56,369 nt of DNA from Candidatus Hydrogenedentota bacterium. GTDB taxonomy: Bacteria > Hydrogenedentota > Hydrogenedentia > Hydrogenedentales > CAITNO01. Made by a program: the position numbers and the translations under genes. Of this stretch, positions 42,139 through 50,458 are shown piece after piece. Within the stretch, counting starts at the first letter, position 1. Each line of letters begins with the position of its first letter. The notes below the pieces were generated by a model. The model was not told where the DNA came from. It was given only the letters and a program-made list of their open reading frames with translations, and ran no database searches. The stretch covers positions 1 to 56,369 of the forward strand of contig JAKOTZ010000103.1 of assembly GCA_029776995.1 (NCBI GenBank), in the 5' to 3' direction.

Positions 42139-42221
42139 CCAGGGAATGGATTGAAGTAAGGGAGCATCGGAGGGGCGTTTTTTTTGTAACAGACAGGGAT
42201 TTGAGGCCAGGGAATGGATTC
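42139..42221. repeat. 14-base direct repeat in a T-rich gap
   Basis: CCAGGGAATGGATT occurs at 42139-42152 and 42208-42221, each preceded by a T-run and TGT. It lies between the ceramidase stop and the pseudopilin leader. It may be a small duplication; no function is evident. Confidence 0.5.
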
Positions 42222-42229
42222 CCCTCCAG

Positions 42230-43678
42230 TCACGCCTGCTGGGCCAGATCGTTCAGCAGGGTGAGTACCGCCCGGACGACGCGGGGTTCCGTATCCGGTT
42301 CCAGGAAGCTGGAACGGGCCCGCCAGGTTTCATACCCTCCCAGGAGATGCTGTTCGGCGGTGGGCAGGTAGCCGTAATATCCATTGGCCAACCCGACAAC
42401 CACGGTACCGGCAAAGGGGCTCGCGCGTTTGATGGTCAGCCCGATTCTGCAGAAAGCTTCACACGGGATGCCCGCCAGGCAGGCGTCTCCCAGGGCCAGC
42501 GCGCAGAGGGGGAGACGTACCCTGTCCGGATAATCGTTCAGCAGGAAGGTTTCCCGAGCGTAAATTTCCGGAAGGGTTCTAAGCGGCTGGTTCCGCCTGG
42601 ATTCCAGCATTGTTTTTGCCTGGTCTACTTCGTCCCGGGCGGGCTTCCGGACAGCAGCCTCCACTTCCACCATGCCGGACTTCAGGGATAACGGACGATT
42701 GTTCCAGATATCGGAGCCGTACACACGCAGCGCTTCGTCCGCCACTTTCCGAGCAACGAGGTCTATTTTCGCGTAAGGCGGATATTTTTCGGGCTGGGCC
42801 GGCCAGTTAATGTTGTTAATATCGCCGCTGGCGCCATTGGCCAGCATGGCCAGCACGGGGCGTCCGCCGGATTCCCGGGCAAAGGTTTCTTCTACCAGAG
42901 AGGCGAATTTTCCGAAATAATCCGCAGAGATGGCGCCGTCTTCCACGCCGCCGACGTAGTGGAGCGCGTAGGCGGCAAACAGGGCCAGTGGAGAGCCGTC
43001 CGCGCGGCGGAATCCCCATACGCAGAGCTCCGGATCCGTTGGCCCCGCGGGGCAGACCAGCCCTTTGTGTCCCTGCGGCGGATTCATGCGTACCCGGTCA
43101 TCCGCGCGTCCGAATGGGTCCGCCTGAACCAGTTCAGGCACGACAAACCAGCGGCGGTTAAAAACTTCGTCGGGCACCGAGCCTGAACCGAAAGCGAAGG
43201 ATGCCGGTTCCAGGGTTTGTATGGCCTGTTCCACGGCATCAGCGACGCGTTCGGGAAGCTGTTTCACGTAATCCGGATCGGGGTCACTCTGGAAAATCGG
43301 CGTTACCACGGGTCCCGAATGGGTATGGGTAGCCGAAAGGAAGAGGTTTGCGGACGGAATTCCACACCGTCGTTCCACCAGGCCGCGGGCGGCATCCACA
43401 ACCTCCCTGGATACCATGCACAGGTCCAGCGTGACGACCGCGGCCCGGACCCCGGCTGCCTCGAGCGCGATACACCGTGCATAGAGGGGATCATGGACCG
43501 TTCTGGCTTTTCGGTCGTTCATGTGTCCCGCCAGGGAGAGCCCCATGGGCGGGGTAATGTCCCGGCGGCCGATTCCGGCCATGAATCCATCGGCCCGCGC
43601 CGCGCGGGTAAATAGCAGGCTGCCCGCGCCGGCCGTCAACCGGAAAAAATCCCTTCGGCTCAGAGCGTGTTTACCCAT
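42230..43678 (-). CDS. Neutral/alkaline ceramidase-like protein, Tat-exported
   Basis: The 482-aa protein starts with a twin-arginine signal ('[14 protein letters not shown]'). The neutral ceramidase N-terminal domain follows: '[17 protein letters not shown]', '[11 protein letters not shown]', '[15 protein letters not shown]' with the zinc ligands in HTHSGP, and 'YALHYVGG'. '[13 protein letters not shown]' and '[16 protein letters not shown]' are also family patterns. The C-terminal Ig-like domain of classical ceramidases is absent. In Planctomycetes-type bacteria such short homologues are frequent and their substrate is not known to be ceramide. The gene starts 44 bases after the preceding unknown on the same strand. 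Confidence 0.9.
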   Translation of the reverse strand: MGKHALSRRDFFRLTAGAGSLLFTRAARADGFMAGIGRRDITPPMGLSLAGHMNDRKARTVHDPLYARCIALEAAGVRAAVVTLDLCMVSREVVDAARGLVERRCGIPSANLFLSATHTHSGPVVTPIFQSDPDPDYVKQLPERVADAVEQAIQTLEPASFAFGSGSVPDEVFNRRWFVVPELVQADPFGRADDRVRMNPPQGHKGLVCPAGPTDPELCVWGFRRADGSPLALFAAYALHYVGGVEDGAISADYFGKFASLVEETFARESGGRPVLAMLANGASGDINNINWPAQPEKYPPYAKIDLVARKVADEALRVYGSDIWNNRPLSLKSGMVEVEAAVRKPARDEVDQAKTMLESRRNQPLRTLPEIYARETFLLNDYPDRVRLPLCALALGDACLAGIPCEAFCRIGLTIKRASPFAGTVVVGLANGYYGYLPTAEQHLLGGYETWRARSSFLEPDTEPRVVRAVLTLLNDLAQQA

Positions 43679-43722
43679 TGCCTATTCCCACATGGCGCGC
43701 ATGATTCCCAGGGGAAGCGGGG

Positions 43723-44445
43723 TCAATTGGGAGAGACCGCCACCACCCCCACGATAAACAGCATTAGGCCGACGATAAGGTCCAGCGTGGCGCCCCAGCC
43801 GGACAGGGGGGAGATCTCGAAAAATGCCCGGATGGCCGCCGCGTGTACGGGCACGGTAAACAGATCGGTCAGGCGCGTTTTCTTTTCGGCGCCCACGGTG
43901 AGCCAGCACTTTCCCGAAGGTCCCGTGGGAAAATAAACAGCGATGTAATAGGTTCCGGAAGCCGGCAGCGTGAAAGACTGGGTTTCAAACTGGTAGCTTC
44001 TGGCGCCGGTATACCCTTCGTAACCGTCTGCCACCGCGAGCCGGGCCGTGTCATAGACCATGGCTCCCCATCCCTCCGGCAGGGCGAACGGGAGTGTTCG
44101 GTCCGGAGCGGGACATTCCGCGCCGGCGATTACCGCAACGGGACGCAGCGAAGCATATTCGGCTTTCGCGGGAATCCCCATACGGAGCTGGATGGCATCG
44201 CCATAGGTGCCGTCAAATCGGATCCACAGCGCCGGTTTCTGGCCGGAAGCCCGGAAGTAAAATGCCGACATGATCTGCGCGCTGTCCAGCTGCAGGGGAT
44301 TCTCCAGGGAAGTGGCGGGACCATCCACATACAGGGTACGGTACTGCCAGGGATTGTGGGCCACCGCGGAGGCCATGCTCAGCGCGCCCAGGGCCAGTAC
44401 AACAGCCCATGCCGTTCCTTTCTGTGTTCGGCGCCGATTGTTCAC
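43723..44445 (-). CDS. Secreted protein of unknown function with C-terminal membrane helix
   Basis: The 240-aa protein has a signal peptide ('WAVVLALGALSMASAVA') and a beta-rich domain of about 170 residues ('QYRTLYVDGPATSLENP', 'ALWIRFDGTYGDAIQLRMG', 'FTLPASGTYYIAVYFPTGP'), resembling pre-peptidase or Ig-like lectin folds. A single C-terminal hydrophobic helix ('LDLIVGLMLFIVGVVAV') probably anchors it. It lies six bases after the TPR/CsgG-like stop and 44 bases before the ceramidase-like start, so all three are likely cotranscribed. No family is recognised. A sugar- or protein-binding role is a guess from the fold. Confidence 0.7.
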   Translation of the reverse strand: MNNRRRTQKGTAWAVVLALGALSMASAVAHNPWQYRTLYVDGPATSLENPLQLDSAQIMSAFYFRASGQKPALWIRFDGTYGDAIQLRMGIPAKAEYASLRPVAVIAGAECPAPDRTLPFALPEGWGAMVYDTARLAVADGYEGYTGARSYQFETQSFTLPASGTYYIAVYFPTGPSGKCWLTVGAEKKTRLTDLFTVPVHAAAIRAFFEISPLSGWGATLDLIVGLMLFIVGVVAVSPN

Positions 44446-44451
44446 CGGAAT

Positions 44452-46386
44452 TTATCCTCCCGCGTTCCCGGCAGCCTGTTCCAGCCTGCCGCGTATTTTC
44501 ATTTCTTTTTTCAGTTCAACGCCTTCCTGGAGGGCGGTTACCGCGCTTACGGAGAAATCCGGTTCCACTTCCTGGACGATCAGGTGGCCCACCGGTTTTG
44601 TCCGGTAAGCGATGGTCCGGCCTCCGACCTCAACGGGCTCGCCTTCCTCCAGTATGGTAAAGGACTGGCCCGCCCTGACGCCATGGCGTCCGCCGAGGTT
44701 GACCACCACATGGTCCTTATCAGTTACATCCGCCAGCAGCCCTTTGAGTTCCCGGCCGGCTATCCATTTTTCGCATACGGCGCGGGCCGCTGTTTCCGCG
44801 GCGGACACGGGATCCGCCTCATTGACCGGAAAAGCCTGCTGGAAAACGATCTCTGTGGTCTCGGTATCAACCAGTTTAATCCTGGCCTGCAGCGCGGCAT
44901 CCAGCCGGGAAAATTCGAGAAAGGCGAGATGGCTGGCGGAAAGGACCGAGCCCAATTTCCGCTGGGTATCGGGAGACGCCAGGTCTGACGCGCCCAGGTT
45001 CAGTTCCTGCAGGAGCTTGTCGAGCATTACCCGTTCCACGACGCGCAGGCCGTTTTGCTGCTGCCAGGCCTGTTCGATGCCGTAGGCAACCAGGGAATCC
45101 GTTCCCGCGCGCTCGAAGAAGACGCCGCCTCCCAGGCCTGGAAGGAGGGCGAAAACCAGCGGCGGGGTGGTCCAGCGGTCTTTAGGTTTTCCGGAGGCTT
45201 CCTCTTCCGTTTTCATTTCCCTGAAGCGCGCGGATAGGGCATCGATCTGCGTGCGGATCTGTTCCTGCCTGGCGGTGTCGTCCCGCCAGCGGAGTTCCTC
45301 GGCGACCCTGGCCATGAGGGCGCTCAGGGCGGGATCTTCCCGGAACGTGACGGCGCTGTCAAGCACTTCTTTTGCCTTTTCAGGGTTGCCCGTCCTGCGG
45401 AGGGTTTCTCCCTGGTTGGCCAGCGCCTCGACGTTGTAGCGGTCCAGTTCCACGGCCGTCCGGTACTGGTCCAGCGCCGCGGATGGATCACCCTGGGTCT
45501 GCAGGAGCCTTCCCTCGAGGTTGATCATGTCGGAGAGTTCCCAGGGTTTAACGCTGTCGGCGCCCGCGGCCCGAGCGGATCGGACCGCGTTCAGCGCGTC
45601 ATCCAGCTTTCCCTGCACGGCCAGGGCCTGGGCCTGTACCGCTTTGGCTCGGGGATTGTCGGGGGCCTCCGCGCTGATCTCAGCCGCTTTTTGGGGATCG
45701 CCGCGTTTCAGGGCGACCTCAGCCAGGCCGGCCGTGTCCTGAATCGCGCCGAATTCTTTTTCCGCCTCGTCGAGTTTGCCCTGGTCCGCCAGGATGCGGG
45801 CGCGGATTCTTCGGGCTTCGGTGTCTTCCGGATTGGTTTTGACGGCCAGTTCCGCCACGCTGAGGGCGTGATCGGTTCCTTTGCGGAAGAGGTCCTCCGC
45901 CAGGGCCTGGATGAGTTTTACGGTGGAAACGCCGCCACCGGCCAGGGCGTCATCGATCAGGGCGGGCCGCGCGGGGCTGATGAGACAGGTTACCGGCAGC
46001 ATACCGAGGTCGCGCGCCCAGGATCCGTCTTTGAGCCGGTTTTCCGGGATGACGTGATAGGTCAGCCCCATTCTGCGGGCGAAATCGCTCAGGGCGGCTT
46101 CATCCTGCGTCAGCCCGACGGCCACCACGGAGATCCGGTCGGATCCATGCTGCTGGTATATTTCCTCAAGGGTCAGCGCCAGATCTTCTCCAACGCCCGG
46201 GGAAAACAGAAGCAGGACGATGGCTTCGGGCCTGGCGGCCAGCAGCTGATCGAGGGATACGGCCTGCCCCGTCAGCGTCTGTCCCTCTACCGGCGGCGCG
46301 GGCATGCCGGGTTTGATTTCCCCTCCCGCCGCCACTGTCAGCAGTAAGCACCCCGCCACGCCCAGCCAGGTACCGTAACGCATCAT
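44452..46386 (-). CDS. Periplasmic protein with cysteine-free redoxin, TPR and CsgG-like domains
   Basis: The 644-aa protein has a signal peptide, then a thioredoxin-like fold ('KPGMPAPPVEGQTLTG', 'VSLDQLLAARPEAIVLLLFS') whose active site reads 'FSPGVGEDL' with no CxxC, so it cannot do redox chemistry. From about residue 180 to 370 it has TPR-like repeats ('NPEDTEARRIRARILADQGK', 'YRTAVELDRYNVEALANQGE'). Then a CsgG/FlgT-like region follows ('LRVVERVMLDKLLQELNLG', 'SVLSASHLAFLEFSRL') and a C-terminal small barrel ('LGGRHGVRAGQSFTILEE'). ATG 46386 is preceded by GGGAG. It heads a unit with the secreted unknown and ceramidase-like genes. It may scaffold an outer-membrane assembly. Confidence 0.8.
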   Translation of the reverse strand: MMRYGTWLGVAGCLLLTVAAGGEIKPGMPAPPVEGQTLTGQAVSLDQLLAARPEAIVLLLFSPGVGEDLALTLEEIYQQHGSDRISVVAVGLTQDEAALSDFARRMGLTYHVIPENRLKDGSWARDLGMLPVTCLISPARPALIDDALAGGGVSTVKLIQALAEDLFRKGTDHALSVAELAVKTNPEDTEARRIRARILADQGKLDEAEKEFGAIQDTAGLAEVALKRGDPQKAAEISAEAPDNPRAKAVQAQALAVQGKLDDALNAVRSARAAGADSVKPWELSDMINLEGRLLQTQGDPSAALDQYRTAVELDRYNVEALANQGETLRRTGNPEKAKEVLDSAVTFREDPALSALMARVAEELRWRDDTARQEQIRTQIDALSARFREMKTEEEASGKPKDRWTTPPLVFALLPGLGGGVFFERAGTDSLVAYGIEQAWQQQNGLRVVERVMLDKLLQELNLGASDLASPDTQRKLGSVLSASHLAFLEFSRLDAALQARIKLVDTETTEIVFQQAFPVNEADPVSAAETAARAVCEKWIAGRELKGLLADVTDKDHVVVNLGGRHGVRAGQSFTILEEGEPVEVGGRTIAYRTKPVGHLIVQEVEPDFSVSAVTALQEGVELKKEMKIRGRLEQAAGNAGG

Positions 46387-46478
46387 GGAATCTCCCGGGT
46401 TAAGGAACATCGCGGATTATCGGATGTTCCACTTTTCATAGATTATACCCCGATTTGAGCCAGGGCGAAGGTGAATGG

Positions 46479-47807
46479 TTATTCCTGAGGGGCGATCAGG
46501 CCAAGATGGCGGCCAAGCCAGTAGGCGAGCAGATAATCGTGGCCGTTGAACTCCAATTGGTAGCCTTCCTCTCCGCGCCAGGGCGAATGGTAGGGATCCT
46601 GCACCCAGGCGGACCAGCATTTTTCCCGCCGGTCGATCGGAATCGGCGCGCCCGGCAGCGGATAGGGACTGATAAATCCCACGTCTTCAAACCCGAATTC
46701 CCGGGCATAGTCCGCCACGGCCTGCGGCGACCACTTGATCCGGAACGGAAACAGGCGCAGGGTCTGTACTGCCCCTTCAATCCCTGATTTATCTCCGAGG
46801 AACGCGGCGGCGGAGAAGGCATAAAGCGGATTCGCTTCGGGCTTAACGCCGGGATACTTTTCATTTCCGTTCCAGAAACGCCTGAAACTGTCCAGGTAGC
46901 GATTCCTGAGTTCAGGGTCCTGTTCAATGGTCAGGAGGGGAAAGTAGGCAAGAAATAAGAGGACATCGTCGCTGTGGTTCACCATGCCCGCGCGGCGGGT
47001 GGGATCCAGCAGTCGCCTGGCCTCGACAGCCAGGCCGGCGTAGCCATCCTCCAGGGCGCAGCGCCGGTACAGGTCCGCCAGATCCTGCCGTCCCGATGTG
47101 CGGGCCGCCACGGCCAGCACCTGGAGGTATAACAGTGCGTTCATTTTTTCGCGGCGGGAAACATATTCCAGGTCATAACGGCCCCACCGGGTATAAGAGC
47201 CGTCAACATCCCTGATGCGGCGGCCGTCCCGCTCGATACGTTCCACCATGGCGGCCGCCACGGCGCCGATGCGATCCCGCTGGGTGCCATCCGCGGCATA
47301 TTCCCAGGCGCAGAAAAAACCGAACATGGCGCCCGCCATCTGATCCGTGCTGACATCTCCCCGCCATCGGTAGCGCCCGTCCGGCGACAGGCGCCAGATG
47401 CCGTCATCTTCCATGGGACGGTCCGCCGGCCAGAAAGCCCGGGCCAACAGTCCGGGTTCGCCGCTTACTTCGCTCAGCCGGATCAGGGCATCCAGGGATT
47501 CCATCGCTTTCTGCCGGTCCGCTTCATCTCCGGTAACCCGGTATTTCATGCTGAGCGCGCCCAGGTACATGCCGGTCATGTAGGCGTTGTCGGGCATGTT
47601 GTAGTCGATGTACGGCTTGTTGGGGCGGGGCGGTTTAAGTTTGCACAGGGCCTGCCCCTCAAGGAGGAACCGGCGTTCCATGTCCGCCTGGAAAACTTTT
47701 GCCTTCAGCGCCAGGCCGGGCAGGCTGTCCGCGTCCGATGAACCCTGAAATCCCACCATCAGGCAAACCAGAAACAAGGCGGTCACGACTGTTACATTAC
47801 GCATCAT
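46479..47807 (-). CDS. Secreted alpha-barrel protein of unknown function
   Basis: The 442-aa protein has a signal peptide ('VVTALFLVCLMVGFQGSSDA') and a helical body with regular alternation ('DNAYMTGMYLGALSMKYRVTG', 'LDALIRLSEVSGEPGLLARA', 'MAGAMFGFFCAWEYA', 'EKMNALLYLQVLAVAARTSG'), which suggests an (alpha/alpha)6 barrel as in six-hairpin glycosidases. 'PNKPYIDYNMPDN' and 'RWRGDVSTDQMAG' contain acidic residues that could be catalytic. GGGAGCG precedes ATG 47807. It lies between the ThuA-like and TPR/CsgG-like genes. A glycan substrate is plausible but no known family is recognised. Confidence 0.72.
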   Translation of the reverse strand: MMRNVTVVTALFLVCLMVGFQGSSDADSLPGLALKAKVFQADMERRFLLEGQALCKLKPPRPNKPYIDYNMPDNAYMTGMYLGALSMKYRVTGDEADRQKAMESLDALIRLSEVSGEPGLLARAFWPADRPMEDDGIWRLSPDGRYRWRGDVSTDQMAGAMFGFFCAWEYAADGTQRDRIGAVAAAMVERIERDGRRIRDVDGSYTRWGRYDLEYVSRREKMNALLYLQVLAVAARTSGRQDLADLYRRCALEDGYAGLAVEARRLLDPTRRAGMVNHSDDVLLFLAYFPLLTIEQDPELRNRYLDSFRRFWNGNEKYPGVKPEANPLYAFSAAAFLGDKSGIEGAVQTLRLFPFRIKWSPQAVADYAREFGFEDVGFISPYPLPGAPIPIDRREKCWSAWVQDPYHSPWRGEEGYQLEFNGHDYLLAYWLGRHLGLIAPQE

Positions 47808-47847
47808 GGGCGCGCTCCCAGTGGCAACGGAACCCACTTAACTGTTA

Positions 47848-48609
47848 TCAGGATTCCAGGGGGGGCCTGTTACCCTGTATATACGGGGCCGGATTTGCGG
47901 GCGGCGCCGCCCACCGGACCGCGTTCAGCAAAACCCGGCGTACGTTTTCGTCATGGTAGATGGGAAAAGTTTCATGGCCGGGGCGGAAGTAAAATACTTT
48001 GCCCCGTTCCCGGCGCCAGCAGCATCCGCTGCGGAAAACTTCCCCTCCGGCGAACCAGCTGATGAATACCAGTTCATCCGGCCGGGGGATGCCAAAAGGC
48101 TCGCCATACATTTCGGTGTGCTCCAGCACGAAATGGTCGGGCAGGCCGGCGGCAATAGGGTGGGCGGGATCTACAACCCAGATCCGTTCCCGTTCACCGT
48201 CCGGTTCGCGTTCGCGCCATTTGAGGAAACAGGCTGTTCCCATGAGTCGCCTGAAGGGTTTCGAGAAATGGGCGGAATGCAGCGCGATGAATCCCATGCC
48301 CTGCAGCACACGATCGCATACCTGGTCAACCACGGCGTCATCCACCCGGTCATGGGCTTTGTGTCCCCACCAGAGCAGGACATCCGTGGCATCCAGGACC
48401 TCGGGCGTCAGGCCGTGGGAAGGCATATCCAGCGTGGCGGCGCGCGCTTCCCCTATGCCGGGCTGCCCTTCCAGCGCCGCCAGGATGGCGCCATGGATTC
48501 CCTCGGGGTAAACCGCGCGTACCCGGGCATTTTCCCGTTCATGGACGCCTTCATTCCAGACGGTGACCCGGATACCGTTGTGCGCGCCGTTGTCCGCAGC
48601 GCCGGTCAT
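47848..48609 (-). CDS. ThuA-like (trehalose utilisation) domain protein
   Basis: The 253-aa protein has the glutamine-amidotransferase-like fold of the ThuA family: '[20 protein letters not shown]', '[19 protein letters not shown]', '[21 protein letters not shown]' and '[19 protein letters not shown]'. In Sinorhizobium ThuA acts in trehalose catabolism; in Planctomycetes-like bacteria homologues often sit with sugar dehydrogenases. ATG 48609 overlaps the stop of the receiver gene (ATGA). An earlier in-frame ATG at 48891 would read through unlike sequence inside the upstream gene, so the coupled start is preferred. The role here is unclear; no sugar genes are adjacent except the alpha-barrel protein. 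Confidence 0.88.
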   Translation of the reverse strand: MTGAADNGAHNGIRVTVWNEGVHERENARVRAVYPEGIHGAILAALEGQPGIGEARAATLDMPSHGLTPEVLDATDVLLWWGHKAHDRVDDAVVDQVCDRVLQGMGFIALHSAHFSKPFRRLMGTACFLKWREREPDGERERIWVVDPAHPIAAGLPDHFVLEHTEMYGEPFGIPRPDELVFISWFAGGEVFRSGCCWRRERGKVFYFRPGHETFPIYHDENVRRVLLNAVRWAAPPANPAPYIQGNRPPLES

Positions 48610-49517
48610 TCTTCCCTGTTTCCTTCCATTCTTGTTCCGCGGCGGTCCAGGAAAACGCCCGGTCCCGCGGCAATGGCCATCCCGCGGATCTGGGCGAGCC
48701 TGGCGAAACATTCCTGGGCGGTCATTCCCTGGCGCGTATTCGCAAACATGAAATACACGACGGTTTCCGGGACGGCCTCTCCGCTTCCTTTTCGGATGTT
48801 CAGCGCTTCGCAGAGTTCGGGGATGTGTTCTGTCCATAACCGGTACGCGGATTTGCCAAAAGACTGGGCATACTCCGGGGGCATGACGCATACGAAATGT
48901 CCGCCGCCCATGTGGGCCGCGGCAAAGCCGTTGGGCACTTTCTTTCCGCAGGCTTCCAGAATCCTCGCGAGGTGCCGCATGGCCTTGTCTCTTCCCGCGT
49001 CGCCGGCCGTTTTTTTAAACTTGACCATGTTCAACAGTTCCGCGCACACGACGGAGAAAGCTTCTTTTTTTACCAGCCTGCGCTGAATAAGATACTTCAT
49101 ATGCCGGTGGTTGAACAGTCCGGTGACGGGATCCGGCTGCGCGACAGGGGGATCGGCATTCAGCAGGTGGTTTACTTTCTGAAGCAGCATGGGCATGTGG
49201 ATCGGCTTGGAAATAAAGTCGTCCGCGCCCTGGGACAGGGCATGACGCACTTCTTCTTCGGCCGACATGGATGAGACCAGCAGCACGGGGGTCTCCCATC
49301 CCCGGTCAAGCGCCCGGATGCGCCGGCACAGCTCAAAACCGCTCACATCCGGCATCATGATCTCGGCAATCACCACGTCGGGCGGATCTTTTTCCAGACG
49401 ACTCAATGCATCCCTGCCGGTGCTTACCCACTCGCATTCGATCCCGCTGTTGTTCAGCAGGGCCTTGACCTGATTGCCGAGGGGTTCGTCCCAATCCACG
49501 TAAATTGCTCTGGCCAC
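48606..49517 (-). CDS. Receiver-GGDEF protein with substituted phospho-site and degenerate GGDEF
   Basis: The 303-aa protein has an N-terminal receiver ('[15 protein letters not shown]') whose phospho-site reads '[17 protein letters not shown]', with Glu in place of the phosphorylated Asp. The conserved Lys is kept in '[14 protein letters not shown]'. A GGDEF-like domain follows ('[20 protein letters not shown]') but its active loop is '[12 protein letters not shown]', so GGDEF has become GGGHF and cyclase activity is unlikely. It may be a constitutively 'on' output adaptor or a c-di-GMP/GTP sensor. The stop overlaps the ThuA-like start. A TTGTGT-17-TATATT promoter candidate lies upstream in the divergent gap. 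Confidence 0.88.
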   Translation of the reverse strand: MARAIYVDWDEPLGNQVKALLNNSGIECEWVSTGRDALSRLEKDPPDVVIAEIMMPDVSGFELCRRIRALDRGWETPVLLVSSMSAEEEVRHALSQGADDFISKPIHMPMLLQKVNHLLNADPPVAQPDPVTGLFNHRHMKYLIQRRLVKKEAFSVVCAELLNMVKFKKTAGDAGRDKAMRHLARILEACGKKVPNGFAAAHMGGGHFVCVMPPEYAQSFGKSAYRLWTEHIPELCEALNIRKGSGEAVPETVVYFMFANTRQGMTAQECFARLAQIRGMAIAAGPGVFLDRRGTRMEGNREE

Positions 49518-49702
49518 ACCCAGACTCCCGTTTTCCAGTTACGCCAACCCTAAATATACCAGATATTTTCTGTCAACACAACGCCCATTTTCCAGATAAA
49601 AATGGTTTTCGTGAATCTGGCGCTGCGGGTCTGCCCGGCAGCCGTACGGCCCGGTGAAACCATGCGGGTTAGGAGGCAGTCCGTCCAATGGAGGACTTTC
49701 TT
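49518..49702. promoter_or_regulatory. Divergent gap between receiver-GGDEF and membrane protein genes
   Basis: This AT-rich gap has on the minus strand TATATT about 35 bases before the receiver gene, with TTGTGT 17 bases upstream. It also holds TTGACA with a spacing that does not fit. No gene is present. Confidence 0.4.
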
Positions 49703-50365
49703 ATGTATCAGCATGAAGCGCAACTGGCGAATATTGTCACATCATACTGCACCTGCCTGGGAGGCATTCTGCCGCTGCTGTTCTGCGGACTGTACAGGCT
49801 GCAGCCGCGGCGCTGGCTTTTTGCCTACGCGTGCATTCTGATCACGGGGATACCGACGGTGTGGCTGCATTCCGTGGAAGGCAACCGGGTGGCGTCGTTT
49901 GCCGATGTGGGTACCAATATTCTGCTGGCCTGGGCGCTCATTGTGGCCACGTCCGGGGATTTCCTTTCGCGGACCAGCCGCTGGCGTCTGCTCAGCGTGA
50001 TAACGCCGATCGATGTTGCCGGAATCGGCTGGCTGATCTGGGAGATTTTCGCACCGGAAAAGCGCCCATTGATTACCTTCGGGTCGTTCGGACAATTTTT
50101 CGCGGGAGAAGTGTTCCTGATTGCCAATGCCTGGGTGGTGGTGATTCTGTTTCTGGTTGGTCGCCGGCAGATTCCAATGCCGGCCCGGCCCGCGCTGTGG
50201 GTTGTTATCGGGATGTTTTTCTGCGGCATGTGCATGGCGACCGCCGCGAACCACGTGATCACGGTGTATATTTTCCCGTGGCACGCCATGTGGCACATAA
50301 CCGGCATGGCCGGGTTCCTGACGCTCTGGCTGTTCAACCACATCCGCTTCAATGACCCGGCCTGA
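49703..50365 (+). CDS. Polytopic membrane protein of unknown function (220 aa)
   Basis: The protein has about seven hydrophobic helices. Conserved-looking polar positions are 'SYCTCLGGILPLLFCGL' in the first helix, 'TVWLHSVEGNRVASFADVGTN' after the second, 'GQFFAGEVFLIANAW', and 'HAMWHITGMAGFLTLW' near the end, giving an H-x3-H pair. Seven helices with Ser, Asp and such histidines recall the CREST hydrolase superfamily (alkaline ceramidase, PAQR receptors), but the match is loose. ATG 49703 has GGAGG at eight bases; ATG 49688 is an alternative with AGGAGG at eleven. It is flanked by divergent and convergent genes and so stands alone. Confidence 0.7.
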   Translation: MYQHEAQLANIVTSYCTCLGGILPLLFCGLYRLQPRRWLFAYACILITGIPTVWLHSVEGNRVASFADVGTNILLAWALIVATSGDFLSRTSRWRLLSVITPIDVAGIGWLIWEIFAPEKRPLITFGSFGQFFAGEVFLIANAWVVVILFLVGRRQIPMPARPALWVVIGMFFCGMCMATAANHVITVYIFPWHAMWHITGMAGFLTLWLFNHIRFNDPA

Positions 50366-50458
50366 CATCCGTGAGGCAAGGCTATACCGCGCGGGGTTAT
50401 GGGGCAAGATCCACTGAATTACGGTAAATGCCCGCGGGCGCATCATCATCTGAACGTG

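Noticed and set aside
49518-49702. TTGACA at about 49570 as the -35 box of the receiver gene
   Set aside because: The distance to the TATATT box is 12 bases, too short; TTGTGT at 17 bases fits better.
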